64,000 bases of DNA from an uncultured Idiomarina sp. GTDB lineage: Bacteria > Pseudomonadota > Gammaproteobacteria > Enterobacterales > Alteromonadaceae. Positions 17,877 through 30,216 of this stretch are shown here, piece by piece. The notes beneath the pieces were generated by a model. The model had not been told where the DNA came from, did not search any database, and worked only from the letters and a program-made list of their open reading frames with translations. A program made the translations under genes and the position numbers. Position 1 is the first letter of the stretch, and each line of letters opens with the position of its first letter. The stretch covers positions 186,001 through 250,000 of the forward strand of contig CAMPHF010000003.1 of the NCBI GenBank assembly GCA_946885915.1, in the 5' to 3' direction.

Positions 17877-18700
17877 AAAATATAAATAAAGCCAACGCCC
17901 AATTCCGCTTCATAATCGTTGCGAGTAATTGGGCTGTCAGATACGTCGCTGCTGTATTGCTCGTACAAACCTTCAACGTAAATCTGCCAGTTGTTATTAA
18001 CGTAATGACGATAATTATAGTGCAGTGCAACCGAGCGCAGACCGCCGCTTAAATTAGTTTGCGCTAAACCAGATGCAGTGGCTTGAGCTGGCGTAATACC
18101 GAAGTCGTTGTTAGCCTGATCACTGTCATGGAACACCACTACCGCCGAAATTTCATGGCCGCTGCCATCGGTTTGCTCACCCAAGCGCGTGCCAACACCC
18201 AAAATACCTACATTGCCGGTATCGCCAGTTACCACCCGACCGTCTACCCAATAACGCCAGTCACTATCTAACGCTCGGCGAGCTTGTAGCACAAATTCAG
18301 TGCCTTCTTCGGTTTCACCAAGTCCGTTTAAGCGGCCATCGTCTGAATCGCTCTCAGCACGGCCTTCATTAAAACCAAGCGTAGCTTCGAACAGCCAAAC
18401 GTCGGCACGCAGACCACGCCAGCCCAATGCTTCACCCGCGAAATAGAAAATATCATCGTCGTTGCGCCACTGAATAGCGCCCGCAGGCTCTAACTCAAAC
18501 CCGAACTCATCCGAACCTTCGTAGGCCGATTCATACTCAATACCGGCACCGAGTGCAAACGCCCACCCGTTTTCACCTAAGGTGAAATCACCGACTGATG
18601 GCAAGGGTACCAACGCTGTTTTCTCATCTTGTGCGAAAACGGGTTGGCTAATAGCCGCGGCCATGAGTGTGGCTAAACATGTAGTAGTGAACTTTTTCAT
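17873..18700 (-). CDS. MipA/OmpV-family outer-membrane protein
   Basis: 275 residues from ATG at 18700 with ggcgga upstream; a TTG/other start at 18718 adds six residues and is less likely. A signal peptide ends at AQPVFA-Q. The mature part is a beta-barrel with alternating strands, for example WAFALGAGIEYESAYEGSDE at its start and the terminal YEAELGVGFIYIF with a final Phe. MipA links murein synthases in E. coli, while many family members act as outer-membrane channels; the role here is open. Confidence 0.85.
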   Translation of the reverse strand: MKKFTTTCLATLMAAAISQPVFAQDEKTALVPLPSVGDFTLGENGWAFALGAGIEYESAYEGSDEFGFELEPAGAIQWRNDDDIFYFAGEALGWRGLRADVWLFEATLGFNEGRAESDSDDGRLNGLGETEEGTEFVLQARRALDSDWRYWVDGRVVTGDTGNVGILGVGTRLGEQTDGSGHEISAVVVFHDSDQANNDFGITPAQATASGLAQTNLSGGLRSVALHYNYRHYVNNNWQIYVEGLYEQYSSDVSDSPITRNDYEAELGVGFIYIF

Positions 18701-18825
18701 AGAATTCCGCCCTTTCACGTTGTCAACAACGTAGCGCTATAACAAATGTTTATGAACTGAGTATAATATTGAAAACTGCGCGTTGCGGATCATCTGGCGG
18801 GTTTTATTTTTTGTAGGTAGGCCAA

Positions 18826-18851
18826 TCGCCTGACGCTTTCGCGTCAGGCGA
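18826..18851. terminator. Strong hairpin, possible terminator
   Basis: An 11-bp perfect stem (tcgcctgacgc / gcgtcaggcga) with loop tttc lies 24 bases beyond the end of the minus-strand lipoprotein gene. There is no clean T tract on either side, so it may act as a transcript-stabilising hairpin or a weak terminator. Confidence 0.5.
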
Positions 18852-18874
18852 TATAGGAGACTAGTTAAGTACGG

Positions 18875-19258
18875 TTATATCGCCGAGTTGGCCACATTTC
18901 CACTTTCACAATTAGCGCGCCGATACTGCGTATCTACTGCCTCGTACTTACCTTTAAGCTGCGCGTATTCTGCTGCTTGAGCACCATCACCACCTTCCAA
19001 GAAGAATAGCGCTGGCCAAAAAAGCACTAAGCCAACTCCCATTTGCCATTTATCCGCATCAGCTTCTTCATCAAGCTGTCCACCCAAAAGACCAACTCGG
19101 CTCGAAATCCCTCTCATTTCATCGCGCATTTGGTCGCAAGTCATTCCCGAATACTCATTAGGAGACACGTAAGACGACTGAATATCTCGAGCAGGGCTAG
19201 CGCAGCCGCTGAGTCCTACAGCTATTAATGAGGTAAATACTAAGGTTTTTAATTTCAT
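18875..19258 (-). CDS. Small lipoprotein of unknown function
   Basis: 127 residues. Lipoprotein signal with lipobox LSGC at Cys 19, followed by a soluble head (QSSYVSPNEYSGMTCDQMRDEMRGISSRVGLLGGQLDEEADADKWQMG), a hydrophobic segment VGLVLFWPALFFLEGG and a charged tail with a second Cys. The pattern (Cys in MTCDQ and FWPALFFLEGG) recurs in small lipoproteins of many gammaproteobacteria annotated as metal or osmotic lipoproteins; no function is established that I can name. Confidence 0.75.
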   Translation of the reverse strand: MKLKTLVFTSLIAVGLSGCASPARDIQSSYVSPNEYSGMTCDQMRDEMRGISSRVGLLGGQLDEEADADKWQMGVGLVLFWPALFFLEGGDGAQAAEYAQLKGKYEAVDTQYRRANCESGNVANSAI

Positions 19259-19538
19259 GTTCTCTCCATCTTATTATTTTTTGCAATCAAATCCCTATGA
19301 CAGATCACGCAAAGATTGTAATTAAATTGTGAATTTTTTTAAACTTAAAAACCTTAAAAAATCGAATCAGCCTCGGGCTCTGCTCCATGACACATTCGCG
19401 CGAATGCCAGCAGACCCTTATGCTTAAAGAAATGACATGATTAATCTGACTTCAAATTCACTTTAAAGTATCCTAAGAACAATTAACTTTAGCCGCAGCA
19501 GACGCTCACAGCTGTCTTTAAAGACGATTCGGAACCTT

Positions 19539-20405
19539 ATGTCAATTAACCTACAAGCGCTTTATCCGAAGCTCATTAATTTGTTATTGGACACCGTTTT
19601 TGTAGTAGACCGGCATGATCAAATTGTTTATGTAAGCGACGGGTGCGAAGCGCTACTTGGTTATCGTGCGGATGAGTTAACAGGAACAGTTATTACGAAC
19701 TATGTGCACCCTGATGATCGCGCCAACACCAGTGCTTCCATCGTTCGAGTAATGAATGGTCAACCCCACCTTGATTTTCGTAACCGCTACATTCGCAAAG
19801 ATGGTGGTATTGTTTATATCTTATGGTCAGCACGCTGGTCAGAGGAAGATGGGGTCCGAATAGGTGTTGCGCGCGATGTGACGGCCTTGGAAAAAACCGA
19901 AGCAAAACTATACTTTCTTGCCCATCATGACCCGCTCACAGGATTGGCAAACCGCGCCTTATTTAACGAGCGGCTCGATGCTGCACTGCGTGTAGCTAGG
20001 CGCCAACACAATCATTTCGCATTATTATTTATAGATATTAATGATTTTAAATTTATCAACGATGTCCACGGCCATGCGGTGGGTGATCACGTGCTCTGCA
20101 CTATTGCGCGTCGCTTGGAAAAGCAAGTTCGGGAAACCGACACCGTGGCTCGAGTGGGGGGCGATGAATTCACTATCTTGTTAACCGATGTTCAATCGGA
20201 ACAGACGGTTTCAAATAAAGTGGCACAGATCACGGCCGCTATATCTGAACCGCTTAGCGACGAGTTCAATCACATCTCCATGCCCTCTTGCAGTATCGGC
20301 ATTGCACTTTATCCAAATGATGGAGAAAGTGCAGATGTGTTGATGAGTTACGCCGATGGCGAGATGTATCAAACAAAAAAAGCGCGCGCGGCAAACCTAC
20401 GGTAA
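19539..20405 (+). CDS. PAS-GGDEF diguanylate cyclase
   Basis: 288 residues. An N-terminal PAS sensor (LLLDTVFVVDRHDQIVYVSDGCEALLGYRADEL, about 14-110) with a PAC motif is joined to a GGDEF domain starting near HHDPLTGLANRALF. The active site GGDEF is intact at residues 207-211, and an RxxD inhibitory site (RETD) lies five residues before it, so product feedback by c-di-GMP is likely. No membrane segment is present, so it should be cytosolic. It makes c-di-GMP from GTP in response to a signal bound by the PAS domain; the signal is unknown. Confidence 0.93.
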   Translation: MSINLQALYPKLINLLLDTVFVVDRHDQIVYVSDGCEALLGYRADELTGTVITNYVHPDDRANTSASIVRVMNGQPHLDFRNRYIRKDGGIVYILWSARWSEEDGVRIGVARDVTALEKTEAKLYFLAHHDPLTGLANRALFNERLDAALRVARRQHNHFALLFIDINDFKFINDVHGHAVGDHVLCTIARRLEKQVRETDTVARVGGDEFTILLTDVQSEQTVSNKVAQITAAISEPLSDEFNHISMPSCSIGIALYPNDGESADVLMSYADGEMYQTKKARAANLR

Positions 20406-20421
20406 CTTTAGAGTTTCCCGC

Positions 20422-22254
20422 TTAAAGTTGCTCACAATAAGCGGTATCTTCCGACGCGACGCCATCTTTGTAACATTGCTTCACGCTCTTGACGGCGGTT
20501 TCATGATATTGAAAGAAACCATCGTTCACACCATATTTGGTTAAAGCCGTTATCTGCCGCGTGCCATTAACCCACATCTCCATCATTTCACGGTTATCAT
20601 CACGAGAACTAAGTTGCACCATCCGCGTGGCTTGCAACTTTGGCAACGCCTGCAAATGCAATTCTGCATCAACTCGACGACCATCATTAAATTGCGCGAG
20701 GCTTGCGCCCACTTCAGAACCTGCCATCGAGCCGCTTATCGCATCGTTAAGCCACACCCGCTGCACTTCCCCATGTAGTTGCCCATTGCGGAATTCGCCT
20801 TCCACCCGACCATATACATTAAACATGGTTTTGTACTGGCCCGTAGTGAAGCCATGCCAGTACTTATAGTGCGCCACAAAACGCCCAGCAATGCTGCCAT
20901 TGATGCAAGAGCCCTCGCTTAAGCGAATTTCAGCAGGGCCATATTCATAAAACAGATCGTTGCGTTCTTGATTTTCACGCTCAAGGGTTCGTACCGATGT
21001 CGACTTTTGGAATAACAATAAGTTCTTGGTATCTAGGTTTAATTCACATGAGGTTGCGCTATTTGAACTCAGCTGAGCCGTGACATCACCTGCTAAGACT
21101 TGCTGTAAACGGTTAGCCTTCCAACTTAAACCGCTAGCCGCTAAATCTTGCTCAGTCGGTAACGTTAACCAATGATAAAAACCAACGGCTGGAATAGTTT
21201 CAACCCGTTGTGCCATTGGTGCGCTGTTATTCGCAGTTCCAGACCAGGAACCCACGGTGTTTCCAGTCTCCGTTAACATCGCTATGTTATTAATACCGGG
21301 AATATCCTGAAGGCGACCATAATTGCTTGGTGGCTGAACGGGCACCAGCTGTGTAATTGCCGGACTAATTTGATGGCAATAGCCAGTGCTTAATTGTTTC
21401 TCACCAGCACGGAAGCACATCGGTGAGTCCTGTAATACCGCGCTAGCAAACTCCATCCAACCATCAACCTGATCATTCAAAAGCTGATAATGGGTGTCTG
21501 CTTCACCATTTGTCCAAGTGGTCGTCCTTGTGCGCCCTTGCCCTAGCCCTTGGCTGGCATAAACGGTTTCATGCTGTTCTGATAGCGATAAAGTGACGTG
21601 ACTGCCGACCTTTTCACCGTTATTAAACACGCCAATGCTGTAGGAGCGAATTTGCCGAGGCTGCCCAGAAAAGTTTGATTTGTCGAAAGAAATAACTCGC
21701 ACTTCGCCATCAAGGACGCCATTGCGGAAGTACCCATCAATGCGGCCATCAACAAGCGTTTCAACGTTTACATATTCAGAACTAGAATAATAACGGTCTT
21801 GATAAATCGCACTGAACGGCCCCTCTAAGCGACCAGAAGAGCAATCTCCAGAAATTAGTTGGATACGCTTGTCAAGTTGCTGACGCTGCACGGATTTTGC
21901 GGTTGTGGCAAGTATACGAGCTAAGGACTCTGGCGATTGTTGATACATTAACCAAGTCTGACTTGCAGAATCGAAGGAGCAGCTGACGTCCTGCCCACTT
22001 TCAACATTAAAAAACGCACTTGGATCGGTTTGTTCCAAGTCTTGTAAATACGCAAGATAACGTTCAGCTTGGGCAGAAGGTAATTGCCATTTGGGACCCG
22101 AAGCTTTGGGCTGTGTATTGTGCTCTTGCATCATCTGGTTCCATGAGTGCGCGCGAGCCCGGTCCATTGCCGCCTCATGCTCCGCTTCCCAACTACTACA
22201 GGCACTCAGAGATAATGTACCGGCACAGATTACTGCCAACTTTTTTGTAAACAT
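20422..22254 (-). CDS. Large lipoprotein with MORN-like repeats, unknown function
   Basis: 610 residues. Lipoprotein signal with lipobox LSAC (Cys 19). The body contains two similar halves, each with a QDVSCSFDSASQTWLMYQQS / ATSCELNLDTKNLLLFQKS type element followed by a Gly-rich region (DGRIDGYFRNGVLDGEVRVISF and YGRVEGEFRNGQLHGEVQRVWL) that looks like MORN motifs. The internal duplication spans roughly residues 60-330 and 360-590. Function unknown; probably outer-membrane or periplasm-facing. It converges with the cyclase gene. Confidence 0.7.
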   Translation of the reverse strand: MFTKKLAVICAGTLSLSACSSWEAEHEAAMDRARAHSWNQMMQEHNTQPKASGPKWQLPSAQAERYLAYLQDLEQTDPSAFFNVESGQDVSCSFDSASQTWLMYQQSPESLARILATTAKSVQRQQLDKRIQLISGDCSSGRLEGPFSAIYQDRYYSSSEYVNVETLVDGRIDGYFRNGVLDGEVRVISFDKSNFSGQPRQIRSYSIGVFNNGEKVGSHVTLSLSEQHETVYASQGLGQGRTRTTTWTNGEADTHYQLLNDQVDGWMEFASAVLQDSPMCFRAGEKQLSTGYCHQISPAITQLVPVQPPSNYGRLQDIPGINNIAMLTETGNTVGSWSGTANNSAPMAQRVETIPAVGFYHWLTLPTEQDLAASGLSWKANRLQQVLAGDVTAQLSSNSATSCELNLDTKNLLLFQKSTSVRTLERENQERNDLFYEYGPAEIRLSEGSCINGSIAGRFVAHYKYWHGFTTGQYKTMFNVYGRVEGEFRNGQLHGEVQRVWLNDAISGSMAGSEVGASLAQFNDGRRVDAELHLQALPKLQATRMVQLSSRDDNREMMEMWVNGTRQITALTKYGVNDGFFQYHETAVKSVKQCYKDGVASEDTAYCEQL

Positions 22255-22593
22255 CTTGGCTATTTCCTCAAGTGGGCTGAACGATCCTCATGCATCGTTT
22301 ATCTACCATGACCCTAACTTTAGACTGCTTAGCAGAAACAGCAATTAAAAAGCGCTTTTTTATTCGTTATAAGTTGAGTTTATCGGTGGGTGTAACGATA
22401 GGACATGTTAAGAACCATCAGCTATTTACCTTGATGAATAACCCCAACAACTACATCGGCCCCCCAACAGTTAAGTTTCAAGATTAGATTGAGCACGAGC
22501 TAGTTGACCAAATTTGCTATACTGAGCAATGATTAGTGAATATGGCATTTTAGCTACGCAACAACTCAATGCGTATGCGTAGAGGTTAGTTTT
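22255..22593. other. Intergenic region before the toxin-antitoxin pair
   Basis: 339 bases. Holds the promoter of the lipoprotein gene (minus) and of the toxin-antitoxin operon; a tgctatact extended -10-like element lies near 22515-22523. No gene or RNA is supported. Confidence 0.4.
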
Positions 22594-22821
22594 ATGATGG
22601 AATTAAAGAAGTTAGAAGACGAAGCGCTTCACCTTTCTTCCGAGGACCGCGCGAAGTTAATTCATCGTTTAGTTCAAAGCTTAGATGAGCCCTCAAAAGA
22701 AGAGCTGAATATGCAATGGCTTGATGAGGCAAAACGCCGTGCGGATGAACTCGATGACGGAAACATTCAAACGAAATCAATAGCTGAGGTGCTGGCTAAA
22801 GCACGAGCGCTCGTTAAATAA
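22594..22821 (+). CDS. Antitoxin of addiction-module family (RelB-like)
   Basis: 75 residues. MELKKLEDEALHLSSEDRAKLIHRLVQSLDEPSKEEL and the C-terminal ELDDGNIQTKSIAEVLAKARALV fit the short addiction-module component family that pairs with ParE/RelE-type toxins. The N-terminal part should dimerise and bind the operon promoter, the C-terminal part should wrap the toxin. Its stop overlaps the toxin start by one base (TAATG), the usual coupled arrangement. Confidence 0.88.
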   Translation: MMELKKLEDEALHLSSEDRAKLIHRLVQSLDEPSKEELNMQWLDEAKRRADELDDGNIQTKSIAEVLAKARALVK

Positions 22822-23114
22822 TGCTCAGCGTTCATCCCGCTGCGGAAGCCGAATTTTTAGATGCAGTAATTTATTATGAATCGCGAGTTTCCGAGTTGGG
22901 ATCTCGGCTCGTTGATGAGTTTGAGAGACTCACAGACCTCATCGTTAAGAATCCAGAAGCATGGCAAGTCATAGGCCACGAGAGTATAAGAAAAGCATCA
23001 TTCAAGCATTTTCCAATGTCGATTATCTACCGCCATTCATCGGATACGATTGAAGTACTCGCCATCGCACACGATAAGCGACGGCCGCAGTACTGGATGA
23101 GCAGAACCAGTTAG
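22821..23114 (+). CDS. RelE/ParE-family toxin
   Basis: 97 residues. LSVHPAAEAEFLDAVIYYESRVSELGSRLVDEFERLTDLIVKNPEAWQ, then KASFKHFPMSIIYRHSSDTIEVLAIAHDKRRPQYW is the classic RelE/ParE fold: two N-terminal helices and a sheet with RxxFPxxIxYR and the final H-x-R-x-P-x-Y-W. Members cleave mRNA on the ribosome or inhibit gyrase; sequence alone does not decide. It is coupled to the antitoxin upstream and sits near the ssrA integration site but outside the island boundary. Confidence 0.9.
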   Translation: MLSVHPAAEAEFLDAVIYYESRVSELGSRLVDEFERLTDLIVKNPEAWQVIGHESIRKASFKHFPMSIIYRHSSDTIEVLAIAHDKRRPQYWMSRTS

Positions 23115-23136
23115 CCAGCATTTATAAGGAATCGAC

Positions 23137-23772
23137 ATGACAACGATTATATCTCTTTCCAACGCTCAAATCGTTGCTGACACTTTAACAACTCTCAGCT
23201 ACACATGGATTGATTACGCCGGCTTGATACTTAATGCACTGCTCGTAGGTATAACCTTCTCAGGTGTGATAATAGCCAATAAAGCAAGGTACACATAGAT
23301 AGAGAATAGTGAGAATGAGTCGCGCAAGTTGATTGTCTTAGCAATGGTTAAAGACATCTTAAGAGAAACCCAACAATTCACTAATCAGCGTATTAACTTG
23401 ATGACAACGCGTCTATCAAAAGCACTGGGTAAGCTAATACCCGACAACGTCATGAGCGCGGCTAGCGATATTAGAATTTTGTCTAACAGAGCGAAGGATG
23501 CCCGCGTCGAGGCAATTGCACTTAGTAAAAGCGGTAAATTAACGTTAGGAGAGGTTAAAGGTTTTCCTGAATTTAACGCTCTGGTCGAAGCGCTCGATCA
23601 GTTAGAGCTATCAGTCACATGGATAGTCCATGAAGACCCTCGTGAAAAGTCACCAAGATTAATAACTGACATACAAATTGAAACCGTACAAAATAGCGCA
23701 AAAAACTTTTTAGCGGTCGCCAAAAGTTACTTGAATTTCTTTGCCTCTGACTTAAATCCACAGAACAAATAA
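23137..23772 (+). pseudogene. Membrane-anchored hypothetical protein interrupted by one in-frame TAG
   Basis: ATG at 23137 (aagga upstream) opens a 53-residue frame with a membrane segment (YAGLILNALLVGITFSGVIIANKA) and ends at TAG 23296-23298. The next frame (from about 23329 to the stop at 23772) is in exactly the same register and continues without another stop: IENSENESRKLIVLAMVKDILRET and so on. The layout, one helix anchor followed directly by a charged helical cytoplasmic region, reads as one 211-residue protein split by a single nonsense codon. It may be a recent pseudogene, a readthrough product, or two genes; the 3' part also has an ATG at 23344 but no convincing ribosome site. I recognise no family. 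Confidence 0.6.
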
Positions 23773-23869
23773 AATAACCATTCCGCTAATCCCTATTGGC
23801 AAAAATAAAGTGCTCATAACAACCTTTGCATCGCAGCTGATGCGGCAGAATCAGGCTACGTTCAGGCAC

Positions 23870-23900
23870 AAAAAAGCCGCTCAAGTGAGCGGCTTTTTAT
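23870..23900. terminator. Original ssrA terminator, displaced by the island
   Basis: Hairpin gccgctc-aagt-gagcggc with an A run before and a T run after, so it works on both strands. It lies only a few bases from the left att copy, in the same orientation and distance expected for the terminator of a minus-strand ssrA gene before integration. Confidence 0.75.
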
Positions 23901-23906
23901 TGGATA

Positions 23907-23926
23907 TGGTGGAGCTGGCGGGAGTT
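23907..23926 (+). repeat. Left attachment site of the ssrA island
   Basis: tggtggagctggcgggagtt is identical to 60371-60390, the 3' end of the tmRNA gene (read on the minus strand: acceptor stem plus CCA). Only these 20 bases of ssrA are present here, so this is the duplicated core, not a second tmRNA. Confidence 0.93.
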
Positions 23927-23983
23927 TACTTTAACCAGCAACACACTGATAAAAATATATTTTATCTAAACTTATTATAGATT

Positions 23984-24002
23984 GAAATACAACCTGGAAT
24001 AC
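23984..24002 (+). repeat. Possible integrase arm-type site, left end
   Basis: gaaatacaacctggaatac matches 60228-60246 at 17 of 19 bases in the same orientation. Both lie just inside the att sites, where P4-type integrases bind arm sequences through their N-terminal domain. Confidence 0.45.
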
Positions 24003-24088
24003 TAAAATTTAGCTTTATCGATAGTAATCAAGTAGGTCGCACCACAAGTTTTCTTTTAATGTAGTCGCCGGAGACTTTACGTTTGTCT

Positions 24089-24112
24089 AAAAGTTGGGCC
24101 GTTAAGCCCAAC
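24089..24112 (-). terminator. Probable terminator of the czc operon
   Basis: Stem gttgggc / gcccaac with a 6-base loop (24093-24112), followed on the minus strand by TTTTA. It lies 17 bases beyond the czcA stop. Confidence 0.6.
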
Positions 24113-24128
24113 TCTATTAGCAATAAGA

Positions 24129-27278
<3,150 letters not shown>

Positions 27279-28505
27279 CTAGTGGTCATGGCTCGCGCCG
27301 TCTTTGAGAACATCGGCTTTGAGTATGTAGCTGTTTCCGATCACATAAGGAGTATCCGGAGCTAGACCGCCAGTAACTTCGGTATATTCTCCATCACTCT
27401 CGCCAAGTTCTATCATGCGAACTTCAAAAGTGTTTCCGTACTTAGCAAACACCACCGGCATGTCCCGAAAAGACTGAATTGCATCAACTTGCACAGCCAG
27501 AGGCACAGCGCGTTCACGCGTTTTCACGTCAGATTTTACGTGCATTCCCGGCCGCCAATGACCTGCAGAGTTATCAATAAGCACTCGCGCTCGAGCTATG
27601 TGTCCACCGGTCATTACTGGTGCAATGTAAATCACTTCGCCAAGATTGCGCTCATGTTGATGTAAATCATAAACCTCTGCTGTTTGCCCAACTTGAAGCT
27701 TCTCAATGTTTTCAGGGAACGCCGAGAGTTCGACCCAGACCGAGGATAAGTCGGCAATTTCGAACATTGTTTCGTCGTTGACGACCTCACCGGCGGAGAC
27801 AAATCGTTCAGTAACCTCACCATCTATAGGGCTAACAACATCGTAACTGACTCCACTTGCAGCATTGGTAACTTTCGCAAGCGTTTGACCCGCGAAAACT
27901 TGGTCACCAATTGAAACCTTAACGCCAGTTACCTTACCTTTATAAGTTGGAGTAATTGAGATGAGTTTTTCAGTTATGGGCGCAACGACACCAAACAAAG
28001 TTTCACTAAAATTAAGTGTCTGAGGACCTGCACGTTCAACCACAATATCTGCCTTTTCAATAATTCGGTCAGACAATGTTGCTCTTCCCTCAAAGCTTTC
28101 ATAGTGCCATTCAGCACGCTGTGTTTTTGTATTCACTGAAACCGAGACCTCATACGAGTGTGGCTCGGTGACGATCTCATTACTGACTTGGTAATTATTC
28201 TCTGGAGTGAAGCTCAAGTTATCATTGACGTTACCAAGCCGATGTAGGGTTACCGAAACTTCAACCTCTTTGGGGGACATCACCTCTCCATTTAGGTAGG
28301 TGTAGACTCTCATTTCTGGAGGGATTCCTGACTCGTAGATCGTGATCTCGACTGATAAATCGCCGTCGCTTAATATTATTCCACCATTTGGCCCCTTCGC
28401 CTCAGTCTCCGTATGGCCATGCTCCGTTGAAGCATGACTTAATGCAGATAAGCTTAGCCCTGAGCATAGAGCGAGCAATGTAAAAAATGTTTTCATAAAA
28501 TTCAT
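27279..28505 (-). CDS. czcB: CzcB-type membrane-fusion protein
   Basis: 408 residues. Signal peptide (ending SHAS), then a His-containing start (TEHGHTE), a barrel-sandwich hybrid with VTGVKVSIGDQVFAGQTLAKV and VSPIDGEVTERFVSAGEVVNDETMFEIADLSSVWVEL, and beta-barrel and C-terminal domains. It links the pump to the outer-membrane channel. The start ATG overlaps the czcC stop (ATGA); an internal ATG at 28496 is possible. The N-terminal domain of about 100 residues (GPNGGIILSDGDLSVEITIYESGIPPEMRVY) is the metal-related extension found in CzcB-like proteins. Confidence 0.92.
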   Translation of the reverse strand: MNFMKTFFTLLALCSGLSLSALSHASTEHGHTETEAKGPNGGIILSDGDLSVEITIYESGIPPEMRVYTYLNGEVMSPKEVEVSVTLHRLGNVNDNLSFTPENNYQVSNEIVTEPHSYEVSVSVNTKTQRAEWHYESFEGRATLSDRIIEKADIVVERAGPQTLNFSETLFGVVAPITEKLISITPTYKGKVTGVKVSIGDQVFAGQTLAKVTNAASGVSYDVVSPIDGEVTERFVSAGEVVNDETMFEIADLSSVWVELSAFPENIEKLQVGQTAEVYDLHQHERNLGEVIYIAPVMTGGHIARARVLIDNSAGHWRPGMHVKSDVKTRERAVPLAVQVDAIQSFRDMPVVFAKYGNTFEVRMIELGESDGEYTEVTGGLAPDTPYVIGNSYILKADVLKDGASHDH

Positions 28506-29749
28506 GATTTCGATCCTAAAAATGATTGACCCGTCATTCGCTCAAGCTCAAGAATGTCTTTCTGGATAGCACTACGGCGTTCAAGAACTTGGTGTTCAAG
28601 CTGAGCTAGCTCATCTTGTGCATCCAGAACCACTAAAAGATTATGCAGACCTCGGCGATAGCCATCGGTGGTTTCATCTACAAGTTGCTTAGCAAGGGGT
28701 AATAAATCTGTTTGTATGCTTTCTAAGTAGCGATAATTTGTTTGTATGCGACCCAACAGCGATCGAGCACGAACGCGCAACTGGTCTCGAATTAAACGCT
28801 GCTGTTCAAAAACTAACGTACGCTCAGCTTTAGTAGCCTCAAGAGTTCCCTGATTTGGGTTCGAAAGTTGAAGAGGCATCGACGCCTGGAGAACAAGACC
28901 AGTGTCATTTAGCTGATTGTTGTAACGAACACCCACTCCAACATTGAGATCGGCAGAAGCATCTGCCTTCACAGCATCAACTTTTGCCGCGAGTAACCGT
29001 TCTGAATCCAGTAAACGAAGAAACTCTGGCGCTTGATTGACCGCTTGTTCAACTTCAGCTTGTGAAGGAATATCAAAAGATTGATCAAAGTTACCGACTA
29101 CACCTGTAAAGTTCGGCTGTGCTGCCCACATTGCACTTAAGTTCGCTCGTGCTTGGTCAAGCTTTCCAATAATCTCTTCGGATTGGATGCTTACTTGGCG
29201 TTGTTGCAATGAAACTTTAGTTGCTTCCGATGGTGGTACCGCTCCAGATCGGACCCGCTCTTTGACTATCTGCATCGCATCGTTGAGGCGGTGCTGCTGA
29301 TGGCTATTCCACTCGGCCAACTGCTGCAACCGAACAACTTCGTAAAAGCGATAAGCCGTCTCCGCTAAGGTTTCGATCTTTTCGTAATTAAACTCAGCAG
29401 CAAGTTGGCGTTGTCGCGCGTTCGCATACTTAACTCGTTGTTCGCGTTTTCCTCCAAGCTCAATGAGCTGACTGAACGACAAAGTTGCTTGAGCGCTATC
29501 GAAACCTTGGTTTTCCCCATTTCCAGCAAAATTTTCCAACTCAAACCCAACAACCGGATTTGGTTGTAACGACGCTTGCAACTTTTCAGCCTCTAACTTG
29601 CGCTGTTGATAAGGATATTTCTGTAAATTCGGGTTGTCTTGCAACGCTTTTTCAAACGCTTCGCGCAAGGTCAACTCGTTAGCAGTTGCTGAAGATGGGG
29701 TGAACATAAACCCCACAAGAACAGCAACCACGAAATAAAGTAATTTCAT
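28502..29749 (-). CDS. czcC: CzcC-type outer-membrane channel
   Basis: 415 residues from ATG at 29749; a start at 29761 would add four residues. Signal peptide (ending ATANE), then the two repeated TolC-like halves with long coiled helices, ELTLREAFEKALQDNPNLQKYPYQQRKLEAEKLQASLQPNPVVGFELENFAG at the start. It forms the outer-membrane exit duct of the CzcCBA pump. First of the three core pump genes, overlapping czcB. Confidence 0.92.
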   Translation of the reverse strand: MKLLYFVVAVLVGFMFTPSSATANELTLREAFEKALQDNPNLQKYPYQQRKLEAEKLQASLQPNPVVGFELENFAGNGENQGFDSAQATLSFSQLIELGGKREQRVKYANARQRQLAAEFNYEKIETLAETAYRFYEVVRLQQLAEWNSHQQHRLNDAMQIVKERVRSGAVPPSEATKVSLQQRQVSIQSEEIIGKLDQARANLSAMWAAQPNFTGVVGNFDQSFDIPSQAEVEQAVNQAPEFLRLLDSERLLAAKVDAVKADASADLNVGVGVRYNNQLNDTGLVLQASMPLQLSNPNQGTLEATKAERTLVFEQQRLIRDQLRVRARSLLGRIQTNYRYLESIQTDLLPLAKQLVDETTDGYRRGLHNLLVVLDAQDELAQLEHQVLERRSAIQKDILELERMTGQSFLGSKS

Positions 29750-29802
29750 GATTATCTCCACAGTAAATTGGCGTGCTGATGCACAAATTTTAGACGTGAA
29801 GC

Positions 29803-30117
29803 TTAGGCATTTGGTGGGGGGGTTGGTGGTTGATGGTCGTTACTATCGAAAGGAAGTAATCGATGTGCGATTGCAAGATTAGGACATGGTGTTGCCGCAG
29901 CACAGATTGAATAACCAGTGATACAGCTTATGTGTGCGTGAAATTGATGTTCGTGGTTTGGATCGAGGTTGTCTGCGGAATCTGTCTCGTGATCACTGTG
30001 CGTATGATGTTGATGCGCGTAATCGAAAGTGTGGTCGCTATCTTCCACGTGCCCAGCGGCAACTGCACAGGTAAAAAAGCTGTGAAATAGAATAACTAAA
30101 ATTAACGACCAAACCAT
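29803..30117 (-). CDS. czcI: Small exported His-rich protein, CzcI-like
   Basis: 104 residues from ATG 30117 (the frame extends to a TTG at 30141). Signal peptide or anchor WSLILVILFHSFFTCAVAAGH, then a strongly His/Asp-rich part (HVEDSDHTFDYAHQHHTHSDHETDS and HEHQFHAHISC). Position directly before czcC and composition match CzcI, a periplasmic protein that modulates czc expression or buffers metal in Cupriavidus. Sequence similarity is too weak to be sure; a simple metal-sequestering role is also possible. Confidence 0.6.
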   Translation of the reverse strand: MVWSLILVILFHSFFTCAVAAGHVEDSDHTFDYAHQHHTHSDHETDSADNLDPNHEHQFHAHISCITGYSICAAATPCPNLAIAHRLLPFDSNDHQPPTPPPNA

Positions 30118-30216
30118 TTTACCCAAGACTATCGTTCCCAAACACGGTAATTAGGCGATATTTTTGATAACGCTAGCACGAAACAGTCGTCGCCTCAACT
30201 TCGAAGAAATACAAAT

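Noticed and set aside
22504..22523. Canonical -35/-10 promoter before the toxin-antitoxin operon (ttgacc ... tatact)
   Set aside because: The spacing between the two hexamers is only eight bases; at most the extended -10 element is usable.
23907..23926. Possible tRNA or second tmRNA fragment gene
   Set aside because: Only the 20-bp att core is present; the sequence next to it is not tRNA-like.
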